Origin: Bermanella marisrubri
GTDB lineage: Bacteria; Pseudomonadota; Gammaproteobacteria; Pseudomonadales; Oceanobacteraceae
Direction: 5' to 3'
DNA length: 64,000 nt
NCBI RefSeq assembly: GCF_012295615.1
Contig: NZ_CP051183.1
Location: 2,569,001 to 2,633,000 of the forward strand
The notes under the pieces are model-generated. The model saw only the letters and a list, made by a program, of their open reading frames with translations. It was not told the DNA's origin and searched no databases. A program made the position numbers and the translations under genes. Below, piece after piece: positions 9,802-18,737 of the stretch. Positions within the stretch are counted from its first letter, which is position 1. Each line of letters starts with the position of its first letter.

Positions 9802-11190
9802 TTACTGGCCGGGTTGTAGTTGGTGTTGCTCTTGTTGGTTTCCTTGTTGCCCCCCCTGTTGATATGCATGACCATGCTGCAATATCAGGTCTAAACCCTC
9901 TTGGCTATCAGCTAGGCTCATTGATTCGTCTAACTCCTGCATAATAAAAGTGCGCATAATAGGATGCAGTCTCACAGCATGATCCAGTTCTGGATTGTTG
10001 CCTGGACTATATGCCCCAACACTAATCAAATCCATGTTCTGTCGATAAAGACTATATAGATGCTTAAACTTTTGAGCATTTTGTAGAGATGCTTTACTCA
10101 CAATTTGGGGCATAGCTCGACTGATTGAGGCTTCAATATCAATAGCAGGATACTGCCCTTCTTCGGCCAGACGTCTCGCCAATACAACATGTCCATCCAG
10201 AATTGCTCGAGCAGAATCGGCGATAGGGTCTTGTAAATCATCACCTTCTGTAAGCACCGTATAGAATGCAGTGATTGAACCCCCACCCTCTGGGCCATTC
10301 CCTGCACGCTCAACTAATTTGGGTATTTTTGCAAAAACTGATGGCGGATAACCTTTCGTCGCCGGAGGCTCTCCTACTGCTAACGCTATCTCACGCTGCG
10401 CTTGTCCATAACGGGTGAGGCTATCCATTAATAATAAGACATCTTTTCCTTCATCCCTGAAGTATTCGGCAATAGCCGTGCTTAAATCAGCTGCACGCAT
10501 TCGCATCACTGGACTATCATCTGCGGGGCTGGCGACCACCACTGCTCGCTTCATCCCCTCCTCACCCAAGATATCTTGAATAAATTCTTGCACTTCTCGA
10601 CCACGTTCGCCCACCAAACCCACAACGATAATGTCTGCCGTCGAAAAACGCGTCATCATTCCCAGAAGTACACTTTTACCTACACCAGACCCCGCAAACA
10701 ATCCCATTCGCTGACCGCGTCCTACAGTCAGTAACCCATTAATTGCTCGAATTCCGACATCCATAGTTTGTCGAATCGGTGCACGTTGCATAGGATTGAT
10801 GATTGATCCATCCAAGTTCAGAGTATTCTGACTAACGAGGTCGCCTTTACCATCCAAAGGTTTTCCAGCCCCATTAATCACGCGGCCCAGTAACATATCA
10901 CCCACTGGAATTTCAGCACTGTCTAGTATCGGTGTTACTTTTGCGCCTGGACTTAGACTATTAGCAGGTTCAACGGGCATTAAGAAGAATTTATCTTCAT
11001 CGAAACCAACTACTTGAGCTTCTATGAACTCACTTCCCTGTTCCACATGGCAACGATCACCCACTTTTACGTTACAGCCCACAGCTTCAAGCGTGAGCCC
11101 CACCATACGAGTGAGTCGACCTGACACAACAGGTTGTGATTTGAATTGATGACGCTCTGCGATCCATTTTAATGTTTTTAATTTACTCAT
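9802..11190 (-). CDS. fliI: Flagellum-specific export ATPase FliI
   Basis: About 462 residues from the preferred start. F1-beta-like ATPase with Walker A GSGVGKS, VGLVGERGREV, Walker B LLLMDSLTR, and the type III ATPase stretch EPPATKGYPPSVF. It energises unfolding and entry of export substrates together with FliH and FliJ. Three in-frame starts exist (11211, 11202, 11190). I chose 11190 because it begins MSKLKTLKW and overlaps the fliH stop as ATGAGTAA, a common coupling arrangement. The C-terminal 20 residues are a Gln-rich tail not needed by the family. Confidence 0.95.
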   Translation of the reverse strand: MSKLKTLKWIAERHQFKSQPVVSGRLTRMVGLTLEAVGCNVKVGDRCHVEQGSEFIEAQVVGFDEDKFFLMPVEPANSLSPGAKVTPILDSAEIPVGDMLLGRVINGAGKPLDGKGDLVSQNTLNLDGSIINPMQRAPIRQTMDVGIRAINGLLTVGRGQRMGLFAGSGVGKSVLLGMMTRFSTADIIVVGLVGERGREVQEFIQDILGEEGMKRAVVVASPADDSPVMRMRAADLSTAIAEYFRDEGKDVLLLMDSLTRYGQAQREIALAVGEPPATKGYPPSVFAKIPKLVERAGNGPEGGGSITAFYTVLTEGDDLQDPIADSARAILDGHVVLARRLAEEGQYPAIDIEASISRAMPQIVSKASLQNAQKFKHLYSLYRQNMDLISVGAYSPGNNPELDHAVRLHPIMRTFIMQELDESMSLADSQEGLDLILQHGHAYQQGGQQGNQQEQHQLQPGQ

Positions 11191-12238
11191 GGGATTGCCC
11201 ATCTGAATCATCTGACTGATCTGCTAGATCTCCATGTATGTCATGGTCAGAACTTAACTCATATTCTTGTCGTTTCTGCTCATCAGTAGGCTCGGTTTCA
11301 GTTTCTTCTACCGATGTATTATTGTCAGGCGTTGTCATTTCGGCATCTGTTTTGGTTTCTATCGTTGACTCTTGATCTTGAAATTCAGAGGCTTCTAGAT
11401 CAACGCCCTCTAAGATGGAATTTGGTTCGTCGTCATCTAACGTTTGAGAGCCCAATTGCAGTTGCTTTCGATAATCTGACAACACTTGCTTCATGCGCTT
11501 AGAAAGGGAATAGTCTGCAGCGCTGTATTTACTTTGTAATTGGCATCCGCCAGGGTCAACCCGATCATCTGGAACGATTTGATAATCATTGTCTAGACCC
11601 GCCTCTAAGAAAGGTAGGTCAGCTTCGTTAACTAATATGGTCACTTGTTGCTTATCAACCGGTATCGCTTCCATTGCATCTTTAACCAGATTGACAATAT
11701 GTTCACTGCCCTGCTCTAACTCACCGCCGACCACAGCGGTAGCCAGCATCTCGATTAATTCTGGCAATGTTTCTTCTATTTCCGTTTGAAAACTTTGAAA
11801 GGCTTTATCAAGATTGTTGTAGACATGTTGCGATGCTTGCTTAAACGCTTTTTCTTGTTTATCCAAACTTTGAGAGGCTTCTTTATTGCCCTGGTCTAGT
11901 CCATCTTTATAACCTTGGCTTTTTCCTTCTTCTAATCCCTGTCTTTTGCCTTCCTGAAAACCTTCGTCATAGCCTTGTTTTTCTCCTTTCTGTCGGCCTT
12001 CGATTAAGCCTTGCTCTAAACCATCATTGTAAGCTTCTTGACGAATAGCTTCGAGAGCCTCTGCGGTTAGAGGCTCAAGTTCCATTTCCTCCTCGTCCTC
12101 TACCCATACGTCAGGGTCGTTCTCGTGACTGTCATCTTGCTTTTGGATAACATCGCCATTTTGTGTCCAATAAGGTAAAGACCAATTTTTGGATTCTTTT
12201 ACATCTTTGGCAGGTATACGCTCACGACGCTGATTCAT
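11183..12238 (-). CDS. fliH: Flagellar export ATPase regulator FliH
   Basis: 351 residues, longer than the about 235 of E. coli. The N-terminal half contains a run of GxxxG-type repeats (about 73-125, for example EGKRQGLEEGKSQG) diagnostic of FliH. The C-terminal domain (about 140-260) binds FliI, and an extra acidic, low-complexity tail (about 265-351, rich in Glu, Asp, Thr) follows. FliH forms a heterotrimer with FliI and docks at FliN. The long acidic tail is lineage-specific and would merit comparison with relatives. Confidence 0.93.
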   Translation of the reverse strand: MNQRRERIPAKDVKESKNWSLPYWTQNGDVIQKQDDSHENDPDVWVEDEEEMELEPLTAEALEAIRQEAYNDGLEQGLIEGRQKGEKQGYDEGFQEGKRQGLEEGKSQGYKDGLDQGNKEASQSLDKQEKAFKQASQHVYNNLDKAFQSFQTEIEETLPELIEMLATAVVGGELEQGSEHIVNLVKDAMEAIPVDKQQVTILVNEADLPFLEAGLDNDYQIVPDDRVDPGGCQLQSKYSAADYSLSKRMKQVLSDYRKQLQLGSQTLDDDEPNSILEGVDLEASEFQDQESTIETKTDAEMTTPDNNTSVEETETEPTDEQKRQEYELSSDHDIHGDLADQSDDSDGQSHE

Positions 12239-12283
12239 AAATTAATAACTACGTTTAAATTAATATTTAGTCGCCATCTGGCG

Positions 12284-13345
12284 CTACAGCATTTGTTCGC
12301 CGCCAGCACCACCAAGAACAATCTCGCCTGCATCGGCCATACGACGAGCAATTGCAAGAATTTCTTTTTGCGCATTCTCCACTTCACTGACTTTAACAGG
12401 GCCTTTCGCTTCAAGATCGTCCATAAGTAACTCTGCAGCGCGCTTGGACATGTTGCGGAAAATTTTATCTTTGAGATCATCATCCGCTCCCTTCAATGCG
12501 ACTGTCAGCAGATCGCCGGACACTTCGCGTAACAAGGCTTGAATGCCTCGATCATCCACATCAATAAGGTTTTCGAAGACGAACATAAGGTCTTGAATTT
12601 GTGTACCCAGTTCTTCGTCTACCTCTCGGATCTGGTCAAGCAATTCATTACTTACACTGCTTTCCAAGTTATTAATAATATTGGCCGAGACTTTCACACC
12701 ACCCATTGCCGTGGTTTGCTGACCTTGATTACCAGAAAACTGTTTTTCAAGAATATCATTGAGTTCTTGTAATGCTTGCGGCTGCACAGCCTGTAGCGTC
12801 GATACGCGCATCATGATGTCGAGTCGAACTTTCTCATCGAAATTTGCTAGAACTTCTGCTGCTTGATCCGATTCTAAGTAGGCTATTACAATCGCTTGAA
12901 TTTGCGGGTGCTCGTGGCGAATGATATCTGCAACCGCTCGACTTTCCATCCACTTAAGCGTATCTAAACCTGTGGTGTTACCACCTAACAAAATGCGGTC
13001 AATTAAACCACCGGCTTTGTCTGAACCCAATGCTTGGGTCAGCATGTTACGGATATATTCATCCGCACCTAAACCTAAACCGGTAGAGCCGGATAAACTA
13101 TCAAGAAATTCTGCGACGACCCCTTCGACTTGGCTTTGGGTAACATCTTTTAAGGCCGCCATGGTAGCACCTACAGATTGCACTTCTTTTGGGCCTAGGT
13201 GCTTGAGTAATTCTGCAGCGTCTTTTTCTCCAAGACTCATAAGTAATATGGCTGCACGCTCTTGATGACTTAAAGAACTAAGATCACCGCCCGCTTTGGC
13301 CGGCGTATTGTCATTACCCTGTTGATTGTCGTTATCACTTGCCAT
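12284..13345 (-). CDS. fliG: Flagellar motor switch protein FliG
   Basis: 353 residues, close to family length. It carries the EHPQ motif in RHEHPQIQAIV of the middle domain and the charged torque helix in the C-terminal domain (VFENLIDVDDRGIQALLREV). FliG sits on the MS ring, contacts MotA for torque and relays CheY-P binding from FliM. The start overlaps fliF by 11 bp, a typical coupling. It has a glycine-rich C-terminal extension ending GGEQML and an N-terminal polar extension of about 25 residues. Confidence 0.97.
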   Translation of the reverse strand: MASDNDNQQGNDNTPAKAGGDLSSLSHQERAAILLMSLGEKDAAELLKHLGPKEVQSVGATMAALKDVTQSQVEGVVAEFLDSLSGSTGLGLGADEYIRNMLTQALGSDKAGGLIDRILLGGNTTGLDTLKWMESRAVADIIRHEHPQIQAIVIAYLESDQAAEVLANFDEKVRLDIMMRVSTLQAVQPQALQELNDILEKQFSGNQGQQTTAMGGVKVSANIINNLESSVSNELLDQIREVDEELGTQIQDLMFVFENLIDVDDRGIQALLREVSGDLLTVALKGADDDLKDKIFRNMSKRAAELLMDDLEAKGPVKVSEVENAQKEILAIARRMADAGEIVLGGAGGEQML

Positions 13346-15068
13346 CGTTCACCCATTTTTTGAAAGACTGCGCAACGCGCGCTGGGTCTTCTGCGATTAG
13401 ACCTTTCAGTGCATCTAGCTGGCGCTCAAACCCTTCACTGGCACCAGGCAATAAAAATTCATCAGCGCCTGCTAATGTAACCTTATCATCCCCGAATAAG
13501 TCATCACCGTCCCCAAGTTCATCAAGCTCACCTTCAATTTCAGCCACTTCATCCATTTTACCGCGATCAATAAGATTCTTAACAATTGGACGTATGACAC
13601 CAAATATAAGAATAAGAAGGAAAAGCCCCGCTAGTACCTGTTTTACGATTTCCCAGAACCAAGGCTGCTTCCAGAAGTCTGGCTCACCTAGCTCAACTGC
13701 GCCACCTAGGAACAGACTATTTACTACACTCACACTGTCCCCTCTGGCCGCGTTAAAGCCAACAGAATCTTTTACTAATAACTCGAGTCGTTTTAATTCC
13801 GCTTCAGTCCAAGGAACACTTTCGACCACTCCAGTTTCAGGGTTGACCTTCTCTCGATCGTTCACGGCAACGGATACGGTTAGTCGACGCAAACGACCTA
13901 CTTGATGTTGAGTATGACTAAGCGTTCTATCGACTTCGTAGTTGCGCGTCGCCTCACTTTTTCGCTCAATAGGCTGGGCTACTGGATTACCATTTTCATC
14001 GACTTCTTCCGGAACTTCGGCGGCACCTGGAGGTTGATTAGATAGTGCTCCCGGAATTCCACCTTCCGGCTTCTCAACCTTTTCTTGATTCAATGTTTGC
14101 TCAGAGCGCAATGCGATTAAGTCAGGATTAAATAATTCTTGGGTCTGTTCCACCATAGTGAAATCTACGTCGGCACTCACTTCTGCTTGGAAATTATCTG
14201 AACCCAATACAGGTTCAAGAATGCGTTGCACTCGCTGATGCAGTGAGTTTTCTACCTTGCGCGTGTAATCAAATTGTTTAGTTGCCAACAAGTCTTCTTC
14301 GTCTTGCCCTTCTTTACTTAGCAAGTTTCCTTTTTGATCAACAAGCGTCACATTTTCTACCGGAAGCTCAGGAATCGAACTGGCGATAAGATTAATAATA
14401 GCTTCTGCTTGTTCTCTTTTTAGGCCCTTGCCACCGTAAATTTCCAAAAAGACACTTGCTCTAGGCTCACGATCATCACGGACAAATACTGATTGTTTGG
14501 GTAAAGCTAGGTGAACTCGCGCATTTCGAACGCTTTGCAAGCTGGCGATCGTCCTCGCCAATTCACCCTCCAAGCCACGACGATATCTCGCACTCTCAAT
14601 AAACTGACTGGTACCTAAGCCTTGCTCTTGGTCTAAAAGTTCTAACCCAACTGTTGTATCAATCTCTGCAACAATAGGAGCCAGAGCTAAACGAGCATCA
14701 TGAATTTCTGCCTCGGGTACAGTAACAATCCCCGTAGTCGGATTAATCCGATAATCGATACCTTTCTCATCTAATGTTTGTAAGATTTCCTTGGCGTTAT
14801 AGTCTTCTAAATTACTGATGAGTGGACGATAGGTCACTTCTTGGGACCAAATGATGACACCAATACCCAAGGCTAAAATACCGGCAAAACCAATCAGCAA
14901 TGCGACTTGGCGGACGATCGTGAGCTTGTTGAACCCCATCATTATAGGGTTAATATCACTGGCATCTGAGCCTTGTGGTAAGTTATCGATATTTTGCTCT
15001 TGCAGTGCATCTTCTTGTGGGGCAGGAATTTCGCCGGAAGACTCTGCAGGTAAGGTTTCTTCAGCCAT
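13335..15068 (-). CDS. fliF: Flagellar MS-ring protein FliF
   Basis: 577 residues. TM1 is near 54-74 (VALLIGFAGILALGIGVII) and TM2 near 464-484, enclosing the periplasmic ring-building motifs. The C-terminal cytoplasmic tail, which binds FliG, contains an acidic segment and FKKWV. FliF is the assembly base of the flagellum and houses the export gate. It lies 19 bp after fliE and overlaps fliG. Confidence 0.97.
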   Translation of the reverse strand: MAEETLPAESSGEIPAPQEDALQEQNIDNLPQGSDASDINPIMMGFNKLTIVRQVALLIGFAGILALGIGVIIWSQEVTYRPLISNLEDYNAKEILQTLDEKGIDYRINPTTGIVTVPEAEIHDARLALAPIVAEIDTTVGLELLDQEQGLGTSQFIESARYRRGLEGELARTIASLQSVRNARVHLALPKQSVFVRDDREPRASVFLEIYGGKGLKREQAEAIINLIASSIPELPVENVTLVDQKGNLLSKEGQDEEDLLATKQFDYTRKVENSLHQRVQRILEPVLGSDNFQAEVSADVDFTMVEQTQELFNPDLIALRSEQTLNQEKVEKPEGGIPGALSNQPPGAAEVPEEVDENGNPVAQPIERKSEATRNYEVDRTLSHTQHQVGRLRRLTVSVAVNDREKVNPETGVVESVPWTEAELKRLELLVKDSVGFNAARGDSVSVVNSLFLGGAVELGEPDFWKQPWFWEIVKQVLAGLFLLILIFGVIRPIVKNLIDRGKMDEVAEIEGELDELGDGDDLFGDDKVTLAGADEFLLPGASEGFERQLDALKGLIAEDPARVAQSFKKWVNDGK

Positions 15069-15087
15069 AATATTACTTCTTTAGTCT

Positions 15088-15489
15088 CTACACTGGCATA
15101 TTCATGATGTCTTTGTACGCTTCAACTAACTTATTACGCACTTCTTTCATGGCATCAAAGCTAACACTGGCTTTCTGCGCCGCAATCATGACTTCGGGTA
15201 AATCGACCATTGGGTCACCACGTTCAAAACGTTGCTTCAAGTCACTACTTACAGCCTGTTTGTCACGGACACCGTTAATGGCATTGGCAAACATCGTTTG
15301 GAAGTCAGGCGTATTCGGATCTGGCTTAATGTCAGGATAGTTTTCACTCACCTTTTGAACCTTATCGACTTCTTTGTTTAAGTGATCTGGTCCAGTAAGT
15401 TTGACTGGAGTTGATTCAGCACTCTGTACTTGCTCTCGGACTTGACGAAGTTGCGAGAGAACACTATTGATATCAGCTCGATCGACCAT
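15088..15489 (-). CDS. fliE: Flagellar hook-basal body protein FliE
   Basis: 133 residues. The C-terminal half has the FliE signature ([20 protein letters not shown] and the final region with [17 protein letters not shown]), the part that joins the MS ring to the proximal rod. The N-terminal part is variable. First gene of the fliEFGHIJ unit, with a clear sigma-54 site at 15609-15624 and an about 108-nt leader. Confidence 0.95.
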   Translation of the reverse strand: MVDRADINSVLSQLRQVREQVQSAESTPVKLTGPDHLNKEVDKVQKVSENYPDIKPDPNTPDFQTMFANAINGVRDKQAVSSDLKQRFERGDPMVDLPEVMIAAQKASVSFDAMKEVRNKLVEAYKDIMNMPV

Positions 15490-15608
15490 TTTTTCCTCCT
15501 GCCCTTGAGCGCCTTAGCGCCAAATTTTTGCCTGACTGACCATTTCATGTTTGATGATTATTTGATTAGTCAGGTAAATGGCGTTATTCAAAGATTGTTA
15601 GATGGTTT

Positions 15609-15624
15609 TGCATATCTGGGGCCA
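15609..15624 (-). promoter_or_regulatory. Sigma-54 promoter of fliE operon
   Basis: Minus strand reads TGGCCCCAGATATGCA, with GG and GC in the canonical -24/-12 spacing. It lies immediately downstream of the flrC stop and upstream of fliE. FlrC or FlrA would be the expected enhancer-binding activator. Confidence 0.8.
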
Positions 15625-15628
15625 ATTT

Positions 15629-17053
15629 TTACACTGCATGCTTGCGCGGTAGATCTATTCCCTGTTCACGCATTTTTGCCAGTTTGTAACGTAGCGTACG
15701 CGGGCTAATACCTAGCTTTTCCGCGGCTTGCTTCTTATTTTTTTCTTGGCGCAGGGCGTCTAGAATTAAACTGTATTCTTGCTGTTTAAGATTATCTCCC
15801 AAGGCATCAGATTCTTCTTTGATAAATAGAGCATTCGACTCAATGTCATCCATTTGAGTAACGGACTTTTGAAAGTCTGTCTGAGCGACTTGTGAATTGG
15901 GTTCAATGGCAACCTGATCACCATCCATTGTGAATACGATATCGCTTGCCGTAATGCAGGCACCGCTTTGAATTATTAGCGCTCGTTGAATCACATTATC
16001 AAGTTCACGAACATTGCCTGGCCATGGGTATTGGTTAAGAGCCGTTTGCGCACTCTCATCAAAAATTAGATTTGGTTTACCTTGTTTTTTTCCATGCTTA
16101 CTCAAAAGACGCTGCGCAATCGGGAGAATATCTAATGGACGTTCGCGTAGTGCTTTCCAACGCAAGGGGAACACGCTTAGGCGATAATAAAGGTCTTCTC
16201 GAAATTGTTTTTCATTGACGTAACTTAACAAGTCACGGTTTGTTGTAGCCAGAATACGAACATTCAACTTAATAGTCTTTCGCCCACCAAGACGCTCTAC
16301 CTCACGTTCTTGCAATACACGTAGTAATTTAGCTTGCAAACCCATATCCATCTCACTGATTTCATCAAGCAGCAAGGTACCGCCTTCGGCTTGTTCGAAT
16401 TTTCCTGGCATACTGTTGTACGCACCTGTGAACGCACCTTTCTCATAACCAAATAAAGTGGATTCCAACATATTTTCAGGGATTGCAGCGCAATTAATGG
16501 CAACAAATGGACCAGATTTACGCTCACTATTTTGGTGAATATAACGCGCCAACTCTTCTTTACCGGTGCCACTTTCACCACTAATCAATACAGTTGCATC
16601 GCTTGTCGCAACCTGAGCGGCTAACTTTAATAGAGCTTTACTACTCGGGTCTTCTGCTACAGGGCCTTTCAAACCAAACGGTGCGCTGGCTTGATTACGA
16701 AACTGACTGATCACATCAATCAAAACATCCACTTCAAATGGTTTTACCAAGTAGTCTGTTGCACCCTGCTGCATGGCTTGCACCGCTTTTTCTACTTGAC
16801 CGTAAGCCGTCATGAGTACAACGGGAATCGCTGGATATTGTGCTTTGATGTGATTCAATAGGTCAAAGCCTGATATTTCCCCCATACTAATATCCGTTAA
16901 TACCATATCGACTACTTGGCGTTTCAAGAACTGAATAGCTTGCTCTCCGCTAGGCGCCTCTGAAACGTTAATTTTTTGCAGCCTAAGGGTATCAACAATG
17001 GCTTCCCTTAATTGACTATCGTCTTCAACTACTAAAATATGAAAGCCTGACAT
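15629..17053 (-). CDS. flrC: Sigma-54-dependent flagellar response regulator FlrC/FleR
   Basis: 474 residues. Receiver (1-120) with Asp in LTDISMGEISG; AAA+ domain (about 135-370) with Walker [10 protein letters not shown], the sigma-54-contacting GAFTGA loop and Walker B GGTLLLDEIS; a C-terminal Fis-type helix-turn-helix (KKQAAEKLGISPRTLRYKL). It activates class III genes for basal body and hook after phosphorylation by FlrB. Coupled to flrB with a 2-bp gap. Confidence 0.95.
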   Translation of the reverse strand: MSGFHILVVEDDSQLREAIVDTLRLQKINVSEAPSGEQAIQFLKRQVVDMVLTDISMGEISGFDLLNHIKAQYPAIPVVLMTAYGQVEKAVQAMQQGATDYLVKPFEVDVLIDVISQFRNQASAPFGLKGPVAEDPSSKALLKLAAQVATSDATVLISGESGTGKEELARYIHQNSERKSGPFVAINCAAIPENMLESTLFGYEKGAFTGAYNSMPGKFEQAEGGTLLLDEISEMDMGLQAKLLRVLQEREVERLGGRKTIKLNVRILATTNRDLLSYVNEKQFREDLYYRLSVFPLRWKALRERPLDILPIAQRLLSKHGKKQGKPNLIFDESAQTALNQYPWPGNVRELDNVIQRALIIQSGACITASDIVFTMDGDQVAIEPNSQVAQTDFQKSVTQMDDIESNALFIKEESDALGDNLKQQEYSLILDALRQEKNKKQAAEKLGISPRTLRYKLAKMREQGIDLPRKHAV

Positions 17054-17055
17054 AA

Positions 17056-18258
17056 CTACACCTCACTAGATTCAGAAAAGGGAAGATTGACCTGAAAGCA
17101 CGCGCCTTGTGGCTCACGATTATAAAACTGCATCTGACCGTGATGAGCTCGCACCACTGCATTCACTACAGGAATACCTAAGCCAGTTCCATTGCTCTTG
17201 GTCGTAAAAAAGGGTTCTAGCATTTTGTTTTTAGCTTCGTCGCTGATACCAGGACCGTTGTCTTCTACCAACAACTCAATACCATTGTCATCAGCGGCTA
17301 AATGCACGTATACATGCGCCTCGATTGAGTGATTCTCAGCAGCTTCAATACCATTAGAAATCAAATTTTGTATGGCTCCCAGAAGACTTTCGCTGTGACA
17401 TTGGATCGCGCCTTCATAGTCGTCAAAGCACAATTCAATATGAGCGTTAGGATACTGTTTAGTCAGTAACTGAATACTCTCTTTAAGCAGTAGCAATAAA
17501 CCATTGCAGTCAAGCCGCTGATTTAAGGGCGCACTACCGCGGGCAAAAATCATCATGTCACGAACTTGTGCTTCAATGGATTTCAATTGACGCATTAATT
17601 TTTTTGAGAATTCATGGCGGATCTTAGCTTCGATGGATTCGTTGGAGAGATGCTCGGCATAGAGCATAGCGCCGCTAAGTGGTGTTCTTACTTGGTGTGC
17701 AAGGCTGGCAACCATTTTACCCATTTCAGTTAATCGCTGATGGCGCGCGAGCTTTGATTGTAACTCCCGCGTTTCCGTTTGGTCTGTCATTAAAACAATT
17801 TGGCCTGGTTCATTTTCTAGGCCAGACGTTTGAATACTTAAACGTTTTCCATTGCGCACTGATACTTCATGACCGTCATCTTCTTTTGGTCGAAAATAGG
17901 TTTTGATCACATCTCGCCAACGTTGGTGCTTAAGCTCAGATGTGTCGAGCATAGAGAGCGCAGCACGATTACATTCTTGTACATAGCCTTGACCATCTAA
18001 TACAACCACTCCACCGGGTAGCAATTGTAAAAGTGAATCTAACCTGTCTGCTAGGCGCTCTTTCTCTTTTAGTTCGCGCATGCGTGCAGCACTCACCTCT
18101 GCCAATTCACCAGACAGCGCTTGCACCTGATTTTCTAAATTGGTGTAGCTTTCGGTAAGCTGCTGAGACATTTCATTGAATAATTCAAAGGCTTGACGTA
18201 AACCTTCTTTAGGTGGCGCATCCTGTACACTTTCATAAAATGATGTCATTACATCCAC
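17056..18258 (-). CDS. flrB: Flagellar sensor histidine kinase FlrB/FleS
   Basis: 400 residues, without transmembrane segments, as in FleS/FlrB. A coiled coil (about 25-75) and a PAS domain (about 75-180) precede the H box LAHQVRTPLSGAML and an HATPase domain with N box (LISNGIEAAENH), G1 (VEDNGPGIS) and G2 (GTGLGIPVV). It phosphorylates FlrC in response to assembly status. Directly upstream is a sigma-54 site, consistent with activation by FlrA. Confidence 0.94.
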   Translation of the reverse strand: MDVMTSFYESVQDAPPKEGLRQAFELFNEMSQQLTESYTNLENQVQALSGELAEVSAARMRELKEKERLADRLDSLLQLLPGGVVVLDGQGYVQECNRAALSMLDTSELKHQRWRDVIKTYFRPKEDDGHEVSVRNGKRLSIQTSGLENEPGQIVLMTDQTETRELQSKLARHQRLTEMGKMVASLAHQVRTPLSGAMLYAEHLSNESIEAKIRHEFSKKLMRQLKSIEAQVRDMMIFARGSAPLNQRLDCNGLLLLLKESIQLLTKQYPNAHIELCFDDYEGAIQCHSESLLGAIQNLISNGIEAAENHSIEAHVYVHLAADDNGIELLVEDNGPGISDEAKNKMLEPFFTTKSNGTGLGIPVVNAVVRAHHGQMQFYNREPQGACFQVNLPFSESSEV

Positions 18259-18316
18259 ACCTTTTCTTTATTTATGAGCCAAATAAATGGCAAATTCATT
18301 CGATGTAGGTGTATTT

Positions 18317-18332
18317 GGCAATATGCGTGCCG
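18317..18332 (-). promoter_or_regulatory. Sigma-54 promoter of flrBC
   Basis: Minus strand CGGCACGCATATTGCC matches the TGGCACG-N4-TTGCW consensus except for the first and last base. It lies 58 bp before the flrB ATG and directly borders the heptad repeat at 18335. Confidence 0.78.
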
Positions 18333-18334
18333 GA

Positions 18335-18360
18335 TTGAGTGTTGAGTGTTGAGTGTTGAG
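18335..18360. repeat. Heptanucleotide tandem repeat (GAGTGTT type)
   Basis: Plus strand carries three and a half consecutive units of GAGTGTT immediately upstream of the flrB -24 element. The complementary heptad array at 18701-18736 makes the pair an imperfect inverted repeat flanking the 70-bp repeat block. Confidence 0.85.
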
Positions 18361-18372
18361 CTTGTTTTAGTT

Positions 18373-18649
18373 TTGAATTGTGAATGTTGAGTTATGAGTT
18401 GGACGTCATTCTCAGCTTGACTGAAATCTATCTAGTTAGTCTTGAATTGTGAATGTTGAGTGTTGAGTTGGAGGTCATTCTCAGCTTGACTGAAATCTAT
18501 CTAATTAGTGTTGAATTGTGAATGTTGAGTGTTGAGTTGGAGGTCATTCTCAGCTTGATTGAGAATCCATCTAGTTAGTGTTGAATTGTGAATGTTGAGT
18601 GTTGAGTTGGAGGTCATTCTCAGCTTGATTGAGAATGCATTCAATTGAT
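18373..18649. repeat. Four tandem 69-70 bp repeats between flrA and flrB
   Basis: Units begin TTGAATTGTGAATGTTGAG at 18373, 18442, 18511 and 18581, giving periods of 69, 69 and 70 bp. Each contains GTCATTCTCAGCTTGA followed by a GAGAAT or GAAATC arm, which relates the unit to the dispersed hairpin repeats elsewhere in the window. Copies 2-4 share GTTGAGTGTTGAGTTGG, whereas copy 1 is diverged there. No spacers separate the units, so this is not a CRISPR. With the flanking heptads it fills most of the 479-bp gap between flrB and flrA. Confidence 0.9.
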
Positions 18650-18663
18650 TTCGAACCGTAAAG

Positions 18664-18692
18664 TGTATACCCGATCAAGTCGGGCATGACGA
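18664..18692. repeat. Hairpin repeat copy (CCCGATCAAGTCGGG)
   Basis: A perfect CCCGA/TCGGG stem with loop TCAAG, followed by CATGACG. It is the same element as the copies at 23280, 51239 and 51389. It lies about 45 bp downstream of the flrA stop. Confidence 0.75.
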
Positions 18693-18700
18693 ATTAATTC

Positions 18701-18736
18701 ACAACTCACAACTCACAACTCACAACTCAACACTCA
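18701..18736. repeat. Heptanucleotide tandem repeat (ACAACTC type)
   Basis: Four consecutive ACAACTC units followed by an AACACTC variant, ending at the flrA stop. It is the complement of the 18335-18360 array in inverted orientation. Such short tandem arrays can slip during replication. Confidence 0.85.
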
Positions 18737-18737
18737 A

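Noticed and set aside
15500-15530. GCGC-rich inverted repeat before fliE
   Set aside because: Short stem, no T tract, and it lies inside the leader of fliE; no regulatory role can be supported.
18335-18736. Possible CRISPR array between flrB and flrA
   Set aside because: The 69-70 bp units are contiguous direct repeats without unique spacers, and no cas genes are near.
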